Shown piece after piece: positions 40,338-49,062 of a stretch of 64,000 nucleotides of DNA; within the stretch, counting starts at the first letter, position 1, and every line of letters begins with the position of its first letter. The notes under the pieces are model-generated. The model did no database searches. It saw nothing but the letters and a program-made list of their open reading frames with translations, and was not told where the DNA came from. Both the position numbers and the translations under genes were made by a program. The stretch comes from Microbacteriaceae bacterium (GTDB taxonomy: Bacteria > Actinomycetota > Actinomycetes > Actinomycetales > Microbacteriaceae), in NCBI GenBank assembly GCA_019638805.1, contig JAHBTA010000003.1, forward strand, positions 124,001 through 188,000. The letters run 5' to 3'.

Positions 40338-40775
40338 TCAGTCCGCGGCGCGGTGCAGCGCCTCGCGGATGGCCCAGCGCGCCCGGCGGCGGTCGCCGGA
40401 CGCGTCGTAGGCCAGCCCCAGGCGGTACCAGGCGCGCCAGTCGTCGGGGGCGGCATCCACCGCCTCGCGGTAGCGCGGGAAGACCGCGTCGGCGGCATCG
40501 CGGTCGATGCGGCCGCTGGGCAGCAGCGGGAGCTCGTCCGAGGGCATGCCGCCCTCCTCCTCGAGCCGGCGGGCCAGGCGCTCGGCGCGCACCGTGAAGA
40601 CCAGCTCGGCGGCCAGGGCGCCCGCCGCCATGACCGGAAGCACGAGCAGCGCGACGCCCAGTGCGATCGCGATCGGGCTGCCGGTGGAGATGAGCAGCAC
40701 GCCGTAGCGCACCGCGAACACCAGATAGAGCGCGAGCAGCGCCGCCATGACCGCGACGGCGACGCGCGTCCTCAC
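40338..40775 (-). CDS. Small membrane protein with a TPR-like C-terminus
   Basis: 145 residues: two spans (about 5-25 and 35-55) and a soluble tail containing a tetratricopeptide-like unit DAVFPRYREAVDAAPDDWRAWYRLGLAYDASGDRRRARWAIREALH. Function unknown. GTG start overlaps the dapB stop by 4 bp (GTGA), so it is translated with dapB. Convergent with the epimerase gene. Confidence 0.8.
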   Translation of the reverse strand: MRTRVAVAVMAALLALYLVFAVRYGVLLISTGSPIAIALGVALLVLPVMAAGALAAELVFTVRAERLARRLEEEGGMPSDELPLLPSGRIDRDAADAVFPRYREAVDAAPDDWRAWYRLGLAYDASGDRRRARWAIREALHRAAD

Positions 40776-41512
40776 CCGGGCAGCCCCAGGTCGAGGATGC
40801 TGTCCAGCCCCACGAGGACACCGCGGGCGCCGGGGAGGGCCCGCACGCCGAGCAGGATGCCTGCCTCGTAGGAGGCGTCGCTGTGGGTGTCGTGCAGGAG
40901 GCGCAGGGTCTCGCCGGTGCCGCCGAGCACGACCTCCTGCCGGGCGGAGAGCCCGTCGTGGCGCAGGCTGTGGATCGGCACGCTCGCCACCTGCTGGCCC
41001 CGCGCGCGCTGGTCGGCGTGCGGGGCGGCGACGGGCCCGACCTCGGCACGCGCGGCCCCGATGAGTTCGGCGGTGCGGATCGCGGTGCCCGACGGCGAGT
41101 CGACCTTGCCCGCGTGGTGGCTCTCCACGATCTCGATCGAATCGAACCACGGGGCGGCGAGCACGGCGAACGCGGTCGCCAGGGCCGAGCCGAGGGAGAA
41201 GTTGGGGACGATGATGACGCCGGGCGCGCTGCCCTCCCCCACCCGGGTACGGAGGGCCGCGATGCGGTCCGCGCTCCAGCCGGAGGTGCCGACGAGCACG
41301 GGGATCCCGCGGTCGAGGGCCGCCTCCACGATCGAGGGCGAGACCGCCGGGACCGTGACGTCCACGACGGCGTCGGCCCCCGTGATCCCGTCGATGTCGT
41401 CGGCGGAACCGAGCGCGGCGTGCAGCGCGAGGTCGTCCTCGCGCTCGACGATGCCGCGCACGAGGGCGCCCATGCGCCCCGTCGCGCCGACGATCGCGAC
41501 CCGGGTGACCAT
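40772..41512 (-). CDS. dapB: 4-hydroxy-tetrahydrodipicolinate reductase
   Basis: NAD(P)H-dependent step after DapA; 246 residues. N-terminal VAIVGATGRMGALV and the catalytic motif ESHHAGKVDSPSGTAIRTAEL are intact. Starts at ATG with both GGAGG and TACGCT 6 bp upstream, so either leader or leaderless initiation is possible. Divergent from a GNAT gene with an overlapping -10 region. Confidence 0.96.
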   Translation of the reverse strand: MVTRVAIVGATGRMGALVRGIVEREDDLALHAALGSADDIDGITGADAVVDVTVPAVSPSIVEAALDRGIPVLVGTSGWSADRIAALRTRVGEGSAPGVIIVPNFSLGSALATAFAVLAAPWFDSIEIVESHHAGKVDSPSGTAIRTAELIGAARAEVGPVAAPHADQRARGQQVASVPIHSLRHDGLSARQEVVLGGTGETLRLLHDTHSDASYEAGILLGVRALPGARGVLVGLDSILDLGLPG

Positions 41513-41518
41513 GCCTCC

Positions 41519-41528
41519 AGCGTAGCCT
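41519..41528. promoter_or_regulatory. Overlapping divergent -10 hexamers of dapB and the GNAT gene
   Basis: Minus-strand TACGCT (41524-41519), 6 bp before dapB, and plus-strand TAGCCT (41523-41528), 6 bp before the GNAT GTG, share two bases. RNA polymerase could serve only one at a time. Confidence 0.45.
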
Positions 41529-41534
41529 TGGCAC

Positions 41535-41990
41535 GTGCCCCGCTTCGTCCCGGCCCGGATCGACGAACCGGATGCCGCCCGCCTGCTCGAGGACTACTTC
41601 ACGAGCCGAGAGCTCGGCTTCGTCGGCGGGGTCTACCGGCGCACGAGCCCGGACCCGGCCGCTTTCGCACCGCCGGACGGGGTCTTCCTGCTCGTCTACG
41701 ACGACGCGGGCGCCCCGGTCGGCTGCGGCGGGGTGCGGATGCTGTCCCCCGACCGCGCGGAGGTCAAGCACCTCTGGCTCGATCCGTCGACCCGCAGGCG
41801 CGGCTGGGGGCGCACGCTGCTGACCGAGCTCGAAGCGCGAGCCGCGGAGCTCGGCGCGAACGAGGTCGTGCTCGACACCAACGCGACGCTGGAGGCGGCG
41901 CAGTCGCTGTACCGCTCGAGCGGGTACGAGCAGATCGAGCCCTACAACGACAACCCGAACGCGACGCACTGGTTCCGGAAGGCGCTGTAG
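41535..41990 (+). CDS. GNAT-family N-acetyltransferase
   Basis: 151 residues. AcCoA-binding motif A is KHLWLDPSTRRRGWGRTLLTELEARAAELGAN (R-R-x-G-x-G type), followed by VVLDTNATLEAAQSLYRSSGYEQIEPYNDNPNATHWFRKAL. Acceptor substrate unknown. GTG start, TAGCCT 6 bp upstream, no Shine-Dalgarno. Confidence 0.9.
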   Translation: MPRFVPARIDEPDAARLLEDYFTSRELGFVGGVYRRTSPDPAAFAPPDGVFLLVYDDAGAPVGCGGVRMLSPDRAEVKHLWLDPSTRRRGWGRTLLTELEARAAELGANEVVLDTNATLEAAQSLYRSSGYEQIEPYNDNPNATHWFRKAL

Positions 41991-42019
41991 CGCGAGGGCC
42001 GGCTGCTCTCAGGTGTGCG

Positions 42020-42622
42020 TCAGTACGGCTGATCCACGGGCAGCCCGGAGCGCAGCTCCGGCGGCAGGTGCCCGAGGTCGTTGTGGGCGACGAGCACGGG
42101 GGGCTTGGCCGAGCGCACGCGGATGATGGTCAACCCGCAATTGGCCTGGTTGAGCCCGAGCCAGCGCCAGCGCGGCGCCCCGAACGCCTCGCGCACGAAC
42201 CACCCGATGACGAAGTTGTGCGTGATGAGCAAGTCGTGGCGGTCCTCGCGCGAGGGGGTCATCCACTCGGCCACCGCATCCGCCATCTGCGCCTCGCCCG
42301 CCGCGATCTCCTCGGGGGTCACGCCCCCGAAGAACGAGTCGAACGCGTGAGGCAGATCCGGCTCGGGACCGGACGGGATGCAGTCCATGAGCAGCGCCGA
42401 GGGCTCCGGCTCGATCGCGGGCATGCGCTGGGTCATGATGCGCGCGGTCTCCTGCGCGCGCTGCAGCGGTGAGGTCCAGGCCTGCGCGAACGGCACACCG
42501 CCGAGGCGCTCGGCGATGGCCTCCGCCTGGCGCACCCCGCGCGGGCTCAGCGGGCCGTCGGGCAGGCCGTGCTCGGCGTCCTGCTGCTCGCCGTGACGGA
42601 CGAGGTAGAGGTAGCGCGACAT
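42020..42622 (-). CDS. Histidine phosphatase family protein
   Basis: 200 residues; phosphoglycerate-mutase-like phosphatase. The nucleophile His is in YLYLVRHGEQQDAEHGLPDGPLSPRG (RHG), with partner residues in AQAWTSPLQRAQETARIM and LLITHNFVIGWFV (second catalytic His). Substrate unknown. ATG shares one base with the M16 protease stop (TGATG). Confidence 0.9.
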   Translation of the reverse strand: MSRYLYLVRHGEQQDAEHGLPDGPLSPRGVRQAEAIAERLGGVPFAQAWTSPLQRAQETARIMTQRMPAIEPEPSALLMDCIPSGPEPDLPHAFDSFFGGVTPEEIAAGEAQMADAVAEWMTPSREDRHDLLITHNFVIGWFVREAFGAPRWRWLGLNQANCGLTIIRVRSAKPPVLVAHNDLGHLPPELRSGLPVDQPY

Positions 42623-43977
42623 CAGGCCGCCACGGTGTCGCCGGTGAGGTGCGCGAACGCGTCGGCGTCCAGCGCGCCCACCGCGGAGAGTGAGAGCGGC
42701 CGCGAGGCGAGGTCGGCGGCGAGAGCCTGGATGTCGTCCCGGGTCACCGCACCGATGCGCCGCAGGGTCTCGTCGAGATCGGCGAACTCGCCGTGCGTGA
42801 TCTCCGAGCGGCCCAGCCGCGTCATGCGCGTGTCGGAGTCCTCGAGCGCGAGCGCGGACGCTCCCCCGAGCTGGCCCTGTGCGCGGGCGAGCTCGTCGGC
42901 GCTCACCGGCTCCTCCGCGAGTCGGCGCAGTTCGCCGAGCATGAGCTCCGCCACGGAGCCCGCGTTGCGCGGCGAGCACCCGGCGTAGAGCCCCAGGATC
43001 CCGGCGTCGGCGTACCCGGACGAGAACGAGTACACCGAGTAGGCCAGCCCGCGCCTCTCCCGCACCTCCTGGAAGAGCCGCGACGACATCCCGCTGCCCA
43101 GGATCGCGTTGAGCACCACGAGCGCGGGACGGCGCTCGTCGGTGGCGGATAGCGCGGAGACTCCCAGCATGAGGTTCGCCTGTTCGAGGGGGCGCTCGAC
43201 AATCGTGCGAGCGCGTACCCCGCCGATCAGGCCGGGCGTCGTGTCTCGACGTGCGGCGGGCGGAGCCGTCGCGTCCGGATCCCAGCCGGCCTCCGCCAGC
43301 GCCGCCATGACCCCGGTGACCAGCACGTCGTGGTCGACCGCGCCCGCGACCGTGATCACGAGCTCCTCCGGCCGGTAGTTGGCCAGATAGTGCGCGTGCA
43401 CGGCGTCGCGCCCGACCGCGGTGATGGATGCCGGGGTCCCGCCGATCGGGCGGCCGAGCGGGTGATCGCCGAAGACCGCCTCGAACAGCCGCTCGCTCGC
43501 CACATCGCCCGGGTCGTCATCGGCCATGGCGAGCTCTTCCAGGATGACGCCGCGCTCGGAATCGAACTCGCCCGGCTCCAGCACCGACGAGGTCACCATG
43601 TCGGCCAGCACCTCGACGGCCATCGGCAGGTCGCGGTCGCGCACCTTCGCGTAGTAACAGGTGTACTCCTTGGCGGTGAGCGCGTTGTGCTCGCCACCGA
43701 CGGAGTCGAAGGACACCGCGATGTCGAGCGCGCTGCGCTGCGAGGTGCCCTTGAACAGCAGGTGCTCGAGGAAATGGGTCGAGCCGTAGGTCACGGGCTC
43801 TTCGTCGCGCGATCCCACGGCGAGCCAGAACCCGACGGTCGCGCTCTGCGAACCCGGCACGCGCTCGCTCAGGACGCGCACCCCGCAGGGCAGGACGCTG
43901 CGGCGCACGAGCGTTCCCCCGGATGCGGTGATCGTCAACTCGCCGAGATCGAGGGGAAGCTGCACCGCGCCGTTCAT
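42622..43977 (-). CDS. M16 family zinc protease
   Basis: 451 residues, PepR/processing-peptidase type. The inverted zinc motif is STHFLEHLLFKGTSQRS (HxxEH), with the third ligand Glu in VILEELAMADDDPGDVASERL. C-terminal non-catalytic M16 domain follows (YSFSSGYADAGILGLYAGCSPRNAG). Cytoplasmic by lack of a signal. TAGGCT lies 7 bp before ATG. M16 protease genes near dapB are common in actinobacteria. Confidence 0.92.
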   Translation of the reverse strand: MNGAVQLPLDLGELTITASGGTLVRRSVLPCGVRVLSERVPGSQSATVGFWLAVGSRDEEPVTYGSTHFLEHLLFKGTSQRSALDIAVSFDSVGGEHNALTAKEYTCYYAKVRDRDLPMAVEVLADMVTSSVLEPGEFDSERGVILEELAMADDDPGDVASERLFEAVFGDHPLGRPIGGTPASITAVGRDAVHAHYLANYRPEELVITVAGAVDHDVLVTGVMAALAEAGWDPDATAPPAARRDTTPGLIGGVRARTIVERPLEQANLMLGVSALSATDERRPALVVLNAILGSGMSSRLFQEVRERRGLAYSVYSFSSGYADAGILGLYAGCSPRNAGSVAELMLGELRRLAEEPVSADELARAQGQLGGASALALEDSDTRMTRLGRSEITHGEFADLDETLRRIGAVTRDDIQALAADLASRPLSLSAVGALDADAFAHLTGDTVAA

Positions 43978-43984
43978 CCCGTCG

Positions 43985-43990
43985 AGCCTA
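43985..43990 (-). promoter_or_regulatory. -10 hexamer TAGGCT, leaderless promoter of the M16 protease
   Basis: TAGGCT on the minus strand, 7 bp before the ATG at 43977; 42 bp from the TetR palindrome. Confidence 0.4.
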
Positions 43991-44031
43991 CGTCACCGGG
44001 CCCTCCCACGGCCGGGGCACAGCCCACCCGG

Positions 44032-44071
44032 CACATGAGGACAAACAGACAAGTCTGTCTGTCCTCATGTG
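44032..44071. promoter_or_regulatory. 40-bp palindromic TetR operator
   Basis: Arms CACATGAGGACAAACAGACA (44032-44051) and AGTCTGTCTGTCCTCATGTG (44052-44071) pair at 18 of 20 positions. Located 37 bp before the tetR GTG and next to a possible -10 (TACATT, 44073-44078). An internal 8-bp near-repeat (ACAAACAG/ACAGACAG) suggests two dimers could bind. Confidence 0.75.
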
Positions 44072-44107
44072 GTACATTCGATCCCTCAGAGAGACAGAGG
44101 AAACCCG

Positions 44108-44716
44108 GTGCCGATCGACATCCCCCAACCGTCGACGCCGCTGCCCAGCGCACCCGCCAAGCTGCGGATCCTGGAGACGGCCGACCGCCTGTTCTACGAG
44201 GACGGCATCCGGAGCGTGGGCGTCGACCGTCTCATCGGCGAGTCGAGCGTCACCAAGGCGACCTTCTACAAGCACTACGGGTCGAAGGATCGCCTCATCA
44301 CCGACTACATCGCTCACCGCCACCGTCGCGAGGCCGAGCACCTGGCCGAGTTGGCGGCGCGTGATGACGACCCGCTGCGCATGCTCGAGGCGATCCGGGA
44401 TGCGATCGCCCGGCAGATCTCCTCCCCAGGCTTCCGCGGGTGCCCCTTCATCAATGCCGCGACCGAGTTCCCCGACCCGCGCCACCCGGTCCGCGTCGCG
44501 GTCCAGGAGCACCGCGAATGGTTCGTCGACGTGCTCGAGCGGCTCGTTCGCGCCCTGCACCACCCCATGCCGGGCGAGGCCGCCGACGACCTCACCCTGG
44601 CACGCGACGGTGCCATGACCGGGGGCTACGCGGGCGACCCGGTGGCCGCCACGACCGCACTGGACCGCGCCTTCGGGCGCATCATCTCGGAGGCGCACAG
44701 CACGGTCGCGGCGTAG
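44108..44716 (+). CDS. TetR/AcrR-family transcriptional regulator
   Basis: 202 residues. The N-terminal HTH is LRILETADRLFYEDGIRSVGVDRLIGESSVTKATFYKHYGSKDRLITDYI. The ligand-binding part includes SSPGFRGCPFINAATEFPDPRHPVR, seen in TetR regulators with a C-terminal-16-like domain. GTG 44108 is chosen, preceded by GAGG; a GTG at 44069 would overlap the operator. The palindrome in front implies autorepression. Targets may include the small membrane gene just downstream and the divergent M16 gene. Confidence 0.88.
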   Translation: MPIDIPQPSTPLPSAPAKLRILETADRLFYEDGIRSVGVDRLIGESSVTKATFYKHYGSKDRLITDYIAHRHRREAEHLAELAARDDDPLRMLEAIRDAIARQISSPGFRGCPFINAATEFPDPRHPVRVAVQEHREWFVDVLERLVRALHHPMPGEAADDLTLARDGAMTGGYAGDPVAATTALDRAFGRIISEAHSTVAA

Positions 44717-44719
44717 GGT
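44714..44719 (+). promoter_or_regulatory. -10 hexamer TAGGGT, leaderless promoter of the small membrane gene
   Basis: TAGGGT, 6 bp before ATG 44726; its TAG is the tetR stop. Confidence 0.45.
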
Positions 44720-44725
44720 GTGCGC

Positions 44726-45070
44726 ATGATCAGTCTCCTGACCCTGATTGCCCTGGTTGCCGGCGTGCTCGCCCTGGTGGACGGCATCATCCGCGTCCGC
44801 GGCCGCGGTGCGGCCGTTCTGGCCGTCATCGAGATCATCGTGGCGGTGCTCTTCCTGATCGCCTTCATCCCCCCGCTCGCCGCCGTGGTGCCGACGCTGG
44901 TGTCGACCGTGACGCTGGCCGTCGTGCTTCTGATCCTGCTCGTGCTGCAGCTCGTGCTGCGCGGCTCGAGCCGGCGAGGCGGGGTCGCGATCACGGTCAT
45001 CGCGCTCGTCCTGCTGGCGCTCTGGGTGGTCGTGGCGCTCGGCTGGGTGGCGATCCCCGGGCTCACCTGA
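44726..45070 (+). CDS. Small three-span membrane protein
   Basis: 114 residues, nearly all hydrophobic: spans at about 2-20, 30-50 plus 53-75, and 88-110, with a basic loop RGSSRRGG. No domain recognised; Microbacteriaceae have many such proteins. ATG 44726 is chosen over GTG 44720 because of the -10 hexamer. Ten bases after tetR, so possibly under its control. Confidence 0.7.
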   Translation: MISLLTLIALVAGVLALVDGIIRVRGRGAAVLAVIEIIVAVLFLIAFIPPLAAVVPTLVSTVTLAVVLLILLVLQLVLRGSSRRGGVAITVIALVLLALWVVVALGWVAIPGLT

Positions 45071-45154
45071 GCCACAGCATCCGCACATCTCCTCCACAGC
45101 CGACTCTCGGCTGACGTCATTCGCCGTGATGACGGCGGCCCCTGAGCCGCTGCC

Positions 45155-45160
45155 TAGACT
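45155..45160 (+). promoter_or_regulatory. -10 hexamer TAGACT, leaderless promoter of the 1245-residue protein
   Basis: TAGACT, 6 bp before ATG 45167. Confidence 0.5.
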
Positions 45161-45166
45161 GACGCC

Positions 45167-48100
45167 ATGCCGAAGGCCTGGAGTGACGACGCCATCCGCC
45201 ACCTGACCGATTCGGTCACCTGCCCCCGCTGCGACACCGATGGCCTCCACGACCGACGCTGCCTGAATTGCGGCGCGGATCTGCGCGGCGACATCGCGAC
45301 CCGACTGTGGGATGCCTCGGTCGCCGCCGCCGACGCGCTGCGGAACCGGCAGGCGGTTCTCGACCTCGTGCCGGTCGCACCCGTCGAGCAGGTGCCGGCC
45401 GGGGCGCAGGCGGTGCCGGCCGGTGGACAGGCGGTGCCGGCCGCCGCGGGGGCGGCTGCGGCATCCATCGCGGCACCCGCGGCGGTGCCCGAGCGGGCCA
45501 GCGCGACCGTCCAGTCGGTTCTGGCCGTTGCGGGCGCCGGGCTCTTCGCGGTCGCGGCCATCGTCTTCACCTTCTTCAACCCCGACCTGCACGACCACGT
45601 GCTGCGCAGCGTCATCGTCGGCGTCGTCACGCTCGTGTTCCTGGGCGGCGCCTGGCTGCTCGTGCGGCGGGGTCTGCGCTTCTCGGCGGAGGCGGTCGGC
45701 GCTCTCGGAATGGTCTTCGTCGCGCTCGACATCTACGCGGTGTCCGAGCTCGCGCCCGTGGGCATCAGCGGCTGGGTCTTCACCGCGATCGGAACCCTGG
45801 TGAGCGCGACCATCATGATCGCGGCGGCGTGGCTCGCGCGCATCCGCAGCTGGCTCTTCCTGGCTCTCGGCGGGCTCGCGATCGTGCCCGCGATGATCGG
45901 GTACGCGGGGGCCGACCAGGGCGGCGGCACGTGGGCGAGCGTGCTCGGCCACCTGGGTGTGGGCTTCGGCGCACTGGCACTGGCCGAGGGTGCGCGCAAG
46001 CTGGCCCCGCGCTTCGACGCGAAGCTCACGGCCGAACACGTCCTGCTCACGGTGCTCACGGTGCTCGCCGTCGTGGTCGTGGTCGTCCAGCTGCCGCGAA
46101 CGGATGCCCCCACCCCGACCCTGCACTGGCTCGGCATCGCGGGCGCCCTGGCGGCGATCACGCTGCTGGCGTACCTGTCGACGCGCCACCTCATCCGGGG
46201 GTTCTGGAGCTTCCTCGCAGGCGGTTTCGCCGTCGCCGCCCTGACCGCGCTGCCGTTCGCACTCGACCTCGAGCATCCCGAGTGGTATCTCGCACTCGTG
46301 CCCGCCGCGGCGGCGATCGTGGTGGCGGTGAGCGCGCTGCCGCGGCTGCCCGAGCGGGTGTCCCTGCCCCTGCTCGACGCTGGAGTCTTCGTCACGGCGG
46401 GTGTCGCGACGGTGATCACGGTCTTCTTCGCGATCGGGATCGTGCTCAACGCGATGCTGGGCGTGCTGCGCGGGGAGGACTACGGCCCGCAGGATCTCAT
46501 CGGCGGGCAGAGCGGCGGTATCGCGGTGGTGCTGGGTGTCCTGGCCGCGGCCGCCGGCCTGGGCGCCCGCAGCCTGGTGCTGACCCGCCGCGCGAACGCC
46601 TTCACCGGGGGCCACCGCGTCGCCGGAGCGGTCGCGGTGGGCACGCTCATGCTCGCCGCACTGGCCTTCGCCTGCTGGACCGCCTGGCTGCCGGTCACGC
46701 GCGTCGCCGTCGCCCTGGGAATCGCCCTGGCGACGTCGCTGATCGTCCTGTTCGTGCCGCGCGTGCGCGAGGCGTCGCTCGCGCTGCGGGTTCCCGCGAT
46801 CGTCGGCGCGCACGCGGCTCTCGTGCTGGGCGCCCTGCTGTCCTGGTCGGACGAGACGCTCACGGTTGCCGCCGGCATCGCCGCGATCGCGGTGCTCGTG
46901 CCGGTCGCGTACACCGTGCGCACGGCCGACCGCCCCGTGCACGTCGGCGCCGGCTACGCGTACGCGCTCGTGATCTTCGCGCGCGCCCTCGACCTCACCG
47001 ACCAGTTCGCGACCGACGCGCTGTTCTCGCTCACCACCGTGCTTGGGGCCGCGGGCGCGATCGCCGCGACCATGGTGCGCAAGGTGCGCGCGCCCGCCTG
47101 GTACGCGGTGCTCATCGTGACCGCCGTGCCGTTCCTCATCGGCGTGGGCATCGTGGTCAGCAGCCGCAGCTCGTGGGCGGCCCTGGCCAGTGGCGTGATC
47201 TTCCTGCTCGCACTCACGCTGACGCTCACCCGCCGGCCGGGCCTCGGGGTTGTCATGCGGGCCATTGCGGCGGGACTCCTGGTGCCCACGCTCGCCGTCG
47301 TGGTGACGAACCTGGCGGCCGCGTACCTGGACCAGAGCGGCTCCCCCATCGCGCTGCCGGTCATTGCGGTCATCGTCGCGGGAGCGCTGGCGGGTTCGCA
47401 CCTGATCCGCGCCGGGCTCGTGCGCCACGGACTCCCCGAGCGCGAGGCGATCGTGGCGCGCGTGGCCATCGAGGCGACCGCCCTGCTGACCGGTGCGATC
47501 GCGGTCGTTCTGGCGCTCGTGCGCGCGGCCGCGGGGCTCGGCACGTCGTTCCTCGTGCTCGTCATCATCGGCATCGGTGCGACCGCCGCCGCCATCTGGG
47601 GCCGACGACGCTACGGATGGTGGGTCGCCTTCGCGAGCTTCACGGGAGCGCTGTGGTGCGTATGGGCGCTGCAGGGCGTGACGCTCATCGAGCCGTACCT
47701 GCTGCCTCCCGCGCTCGCCCTCGCGCTCATCGGGGTCATCGTCACGGCGCGCGGCGCCCTCGGGCTGCCGCTGTACGCCACGGGTCTCGGCACCGCCATC
47801 GTGCCCGTGCTCGGGATCCTCGCGATCACCGGCAACGGCGAGGATGCCGTGGTGCCGTGGCGCGCGTTCGCCCTGCTGGCCGCGGCCTGGCTGCTGCTGC
47901 TGATCGGGGCCCTGCTCGGGCGGGGGTCGCGGGAGTGGATGACCCGCCTCACGGCATTGCGAGTGCCCACGCTGCTGGGTGCGATCGCCGCAGGGGCGGC
48001 GGGTGCCATCCAGGCCGTGCGCTACGGGATCGGGGCCGACCAGATCGACGTCGAGCCGTACGGGCGCATGCTGGTGTGTCTCGGGATCGGGGCGGTCGGG

Positions 48101-48904
48101 GCGCTCGCGGCCGCGCTGGGCGCGTGGGGTGTCCTGCGGTCCGCAGCGCCGGGGAGCGCGCTGGCGCGCACGCGGTGGATCACCGCTCCTGCCGTGCTCT
48201 ACGTCGCGGTCTCCGCCGTGACGCTGCGGCCCGGTCACTACGACTGGCCCGCGATCTGGACCCAGTGGGCCTTCTTCGTGGCGTGGCTGCTGTTCGTGAT
48301 CCTCATCGCGTGGCGCGTCACGCGGGGGCGCACGGCGCTTCCGCCGGTGTGGTTCGTGTTCGGCCTCGCGTTCATCCTGGGCGTCGTCGGGTGGAGCACG
48401 CGCGACCTGTGGGTCGAATGGTTCTCGGTGCCGATGGGCCTCGCCCTCCTGCTGGCCGGGATCATCGGTATGAGGGCGAGCGCCGCGGACGGCTCCAGCG
48501 ACGCGGTGCAGCCGACGGCCCGGAGCCTGAACAGCTGGCCCGCGCGCTTCAGCGGGTCATGGCACCTGCTCGCGCCCGGCATCCTCGTGCTGTTCTCCGC
48601 CTCGGTCATCGCCTCGGGCAACCCGATGATCTGGCGCGCGATCGGCGTCATCGTGGCTGCGCTGCTGGCGATCCTGATCGGCGCGCAGCTCAAGCTCGCG
48701 GCGCCGTTCCTGCTGGGCATCATCGTGCTGCCCGCCGAGAACGTGGTGGCCTTCGCGGCTCAGATCGTGCGGGGGCAGGACTCGATCCCCTGGTGGATCA
48801 CGCTCGCGATCGTCGGCGCGGTGCTGCTCATCATCGCCGTGACCTACGAGCGGCGAAGCGGCGCCGACAACAGCGTCGCCGCGCGGCTGCGCGATCTGCG
48901 GTAG
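45167..48904 (+). CDS. Giant multispanning membrane protein with N-terminal zinc ribbon (SCO7613-like)
   Basis: 1245 residues. An N-terminal four-Cys zinc ribbon (Cys19, 22, 32, 35: CPRCDTDGLHDRRCLNC) is followed by an Ala/Pro/Gly linker with a QAVPAG repeat. From about residue 120 to the end there are some thirty or more hydrophobic spans in tandem, with basic loops, ending RRSGADNSVAARLRDLR. It resembles the actinobacterial SCO7613 C-terminal-domain membrane proteins, of unknown function. The zinc ribbon lies on the cytoplasmic side if the first span exits outward. It occupies 3.7 kb alone, with its own leaderless promoter. Confidence 0.85.
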   Translation: MPKAWSDDAIRHLTDSVTCPRCDTDGLHDRRCLNCGADLRGDIATRLWDASVAAADALRNRQAVLDLVPVAPVEQVPAGAQAVPAGGQAVPAAAGAAAASIAAPAAVPERASATVQSVLAVAGAGLFAVAAIVFTFFNPDLHDHVLRSVIVGVVTLVFLGGAWLLVRRGLRFSAEAVGALGMVFVALDIYAVSELAPVGISGWVFTAIGTLVSATIMIAAAWLARIRSWLFLALGGLAIVPAMIGYAGADQGGGTWASVLGHLGVGFGALALAEGARKLAPRFDAKLTAEHVLLTVLTVLAVVVVVVQLPRTDAPTPTLHWLGIAGALAAITLLAYLSTRHLIRGFWSFLAGGFAVAALTALPFALDLEHPEWYLALVPAAAAIVVAVSALPRLPERVSLPLLDAGVFVTAGVATVITVFFAIGIVLNAMLGVLRGEDYGPQDLIGGQSGGIAVVLGVLAAAAGLGARSLVLTRRANAFTGGHRVAGAVAVGTLMLAALAFACWTAWLPVTRVAVALGIALATSLIVLFVPRVREASLALRVPAIVGAHAALVLGALLSWSDETLTVAAGIAAIAVLVPVAYTVRTADRPVHVGAGYAYALVIFARALDLTDQFATDALFSLTTVLGAAGAIAATMVRKVRAPAWYAVLIVTAVPFLIGVGIVVSSRSSWAALASGVIFLLALTLTLTRRPGLGVVMRAIAAGLLVPTLAVVVTNLAAAYLDQSGSPIALPVIAVIVAGALAGSHLIRAGLVRHGLPEREAIVARVAIEATALLTGAIAVVLALVRAAAGLGTSFLVLVIIGIGATAAAIWGRRRYGWWVAFASFTGALWCVWALQGVTLIEPYLLPPALALALIGVIVTARGALGLPLYATGLGTAIVPVLGILAITGNGEDAVVPWRAFALLAAAWLLLLIGALLGRGSREWMTRLTALRVPTLLGAIAAGAAGAIQAVRYGIGADQIDVEPYGRMLVCLGIGAVGALAAALGAWGVLRSAAPGSALARTRWITAPAVLYVAVSAVTLRPGHYDWPAIWTQWAFFVAWLLFVILIAWRVTRGRTALPPVWFVFGLAFILGVVGWSTRDLWVEWFSVPMGLALLLAGIIGMRASAADGSSDAVQPTARSLNSWPARFSGSWHLLAPGILVLFSASVIASGNPMIWRAIGVIVAALLAILIGAQLKLAAPFLLGIIVLPAENVVAFAAQIVRGQDSIPWWITLAIVGAVLLIIAVTYERRSGADNSVAARLRDLR

Positions 48905-48929
48905 CGCGCCAGGAAAATTTCGGACCCCG

Positions 48930-49003
48930 TAGGGCGGACGGGACTTGAACCCGTGACCGACGGATTATGAGTCCGCTGCTCTAACCAGCTGAGCTACCGC
49001 CCC
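48930..49003 (-). tRNA. tRNA with CAT anticodon (tRNA-Met, elongator type)
   Basis: 74-nt cloverleaf on the minus strand: acceptor GGGGCGG pairing with CCGCCCT, D-arm AGCTCAGCTGGTTAGAGC, anticodon arm GCGGA-CTCATAA-TCCGT with anticodon CAT, T-arm GTTCAAGTCC. No CCA encoded. Elongator Met is most likely; a lysidine-modified tRNA-Ile2 (also CAT) cannot be ruled out by eye. Confidence 0.9.
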
Positions 49004-49062
49004 GTGCACGTCGCCATGCACCAAAACCCTAGCGCCGGGTCGAGGCGGAGCAGTGGCGCCGC

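Noticed and set aside
43988..48238. A 1416-codon open frame on the minus strand
   Set aside because: It is antisense to the TetR, small membrane and giant membrane genes; its product is a His/Arg/Asp/Glu-rich string typical of the reverse frame of high-GC coding DNA.
45268..48948. A 1226-codon plus-strand frame
   Set aside because: Frame-shifted shadow of the giant membrane protein; Arg/Ala/Gly-rich without domains, while the other frame has a zinc ribbon and regular membrane spans.
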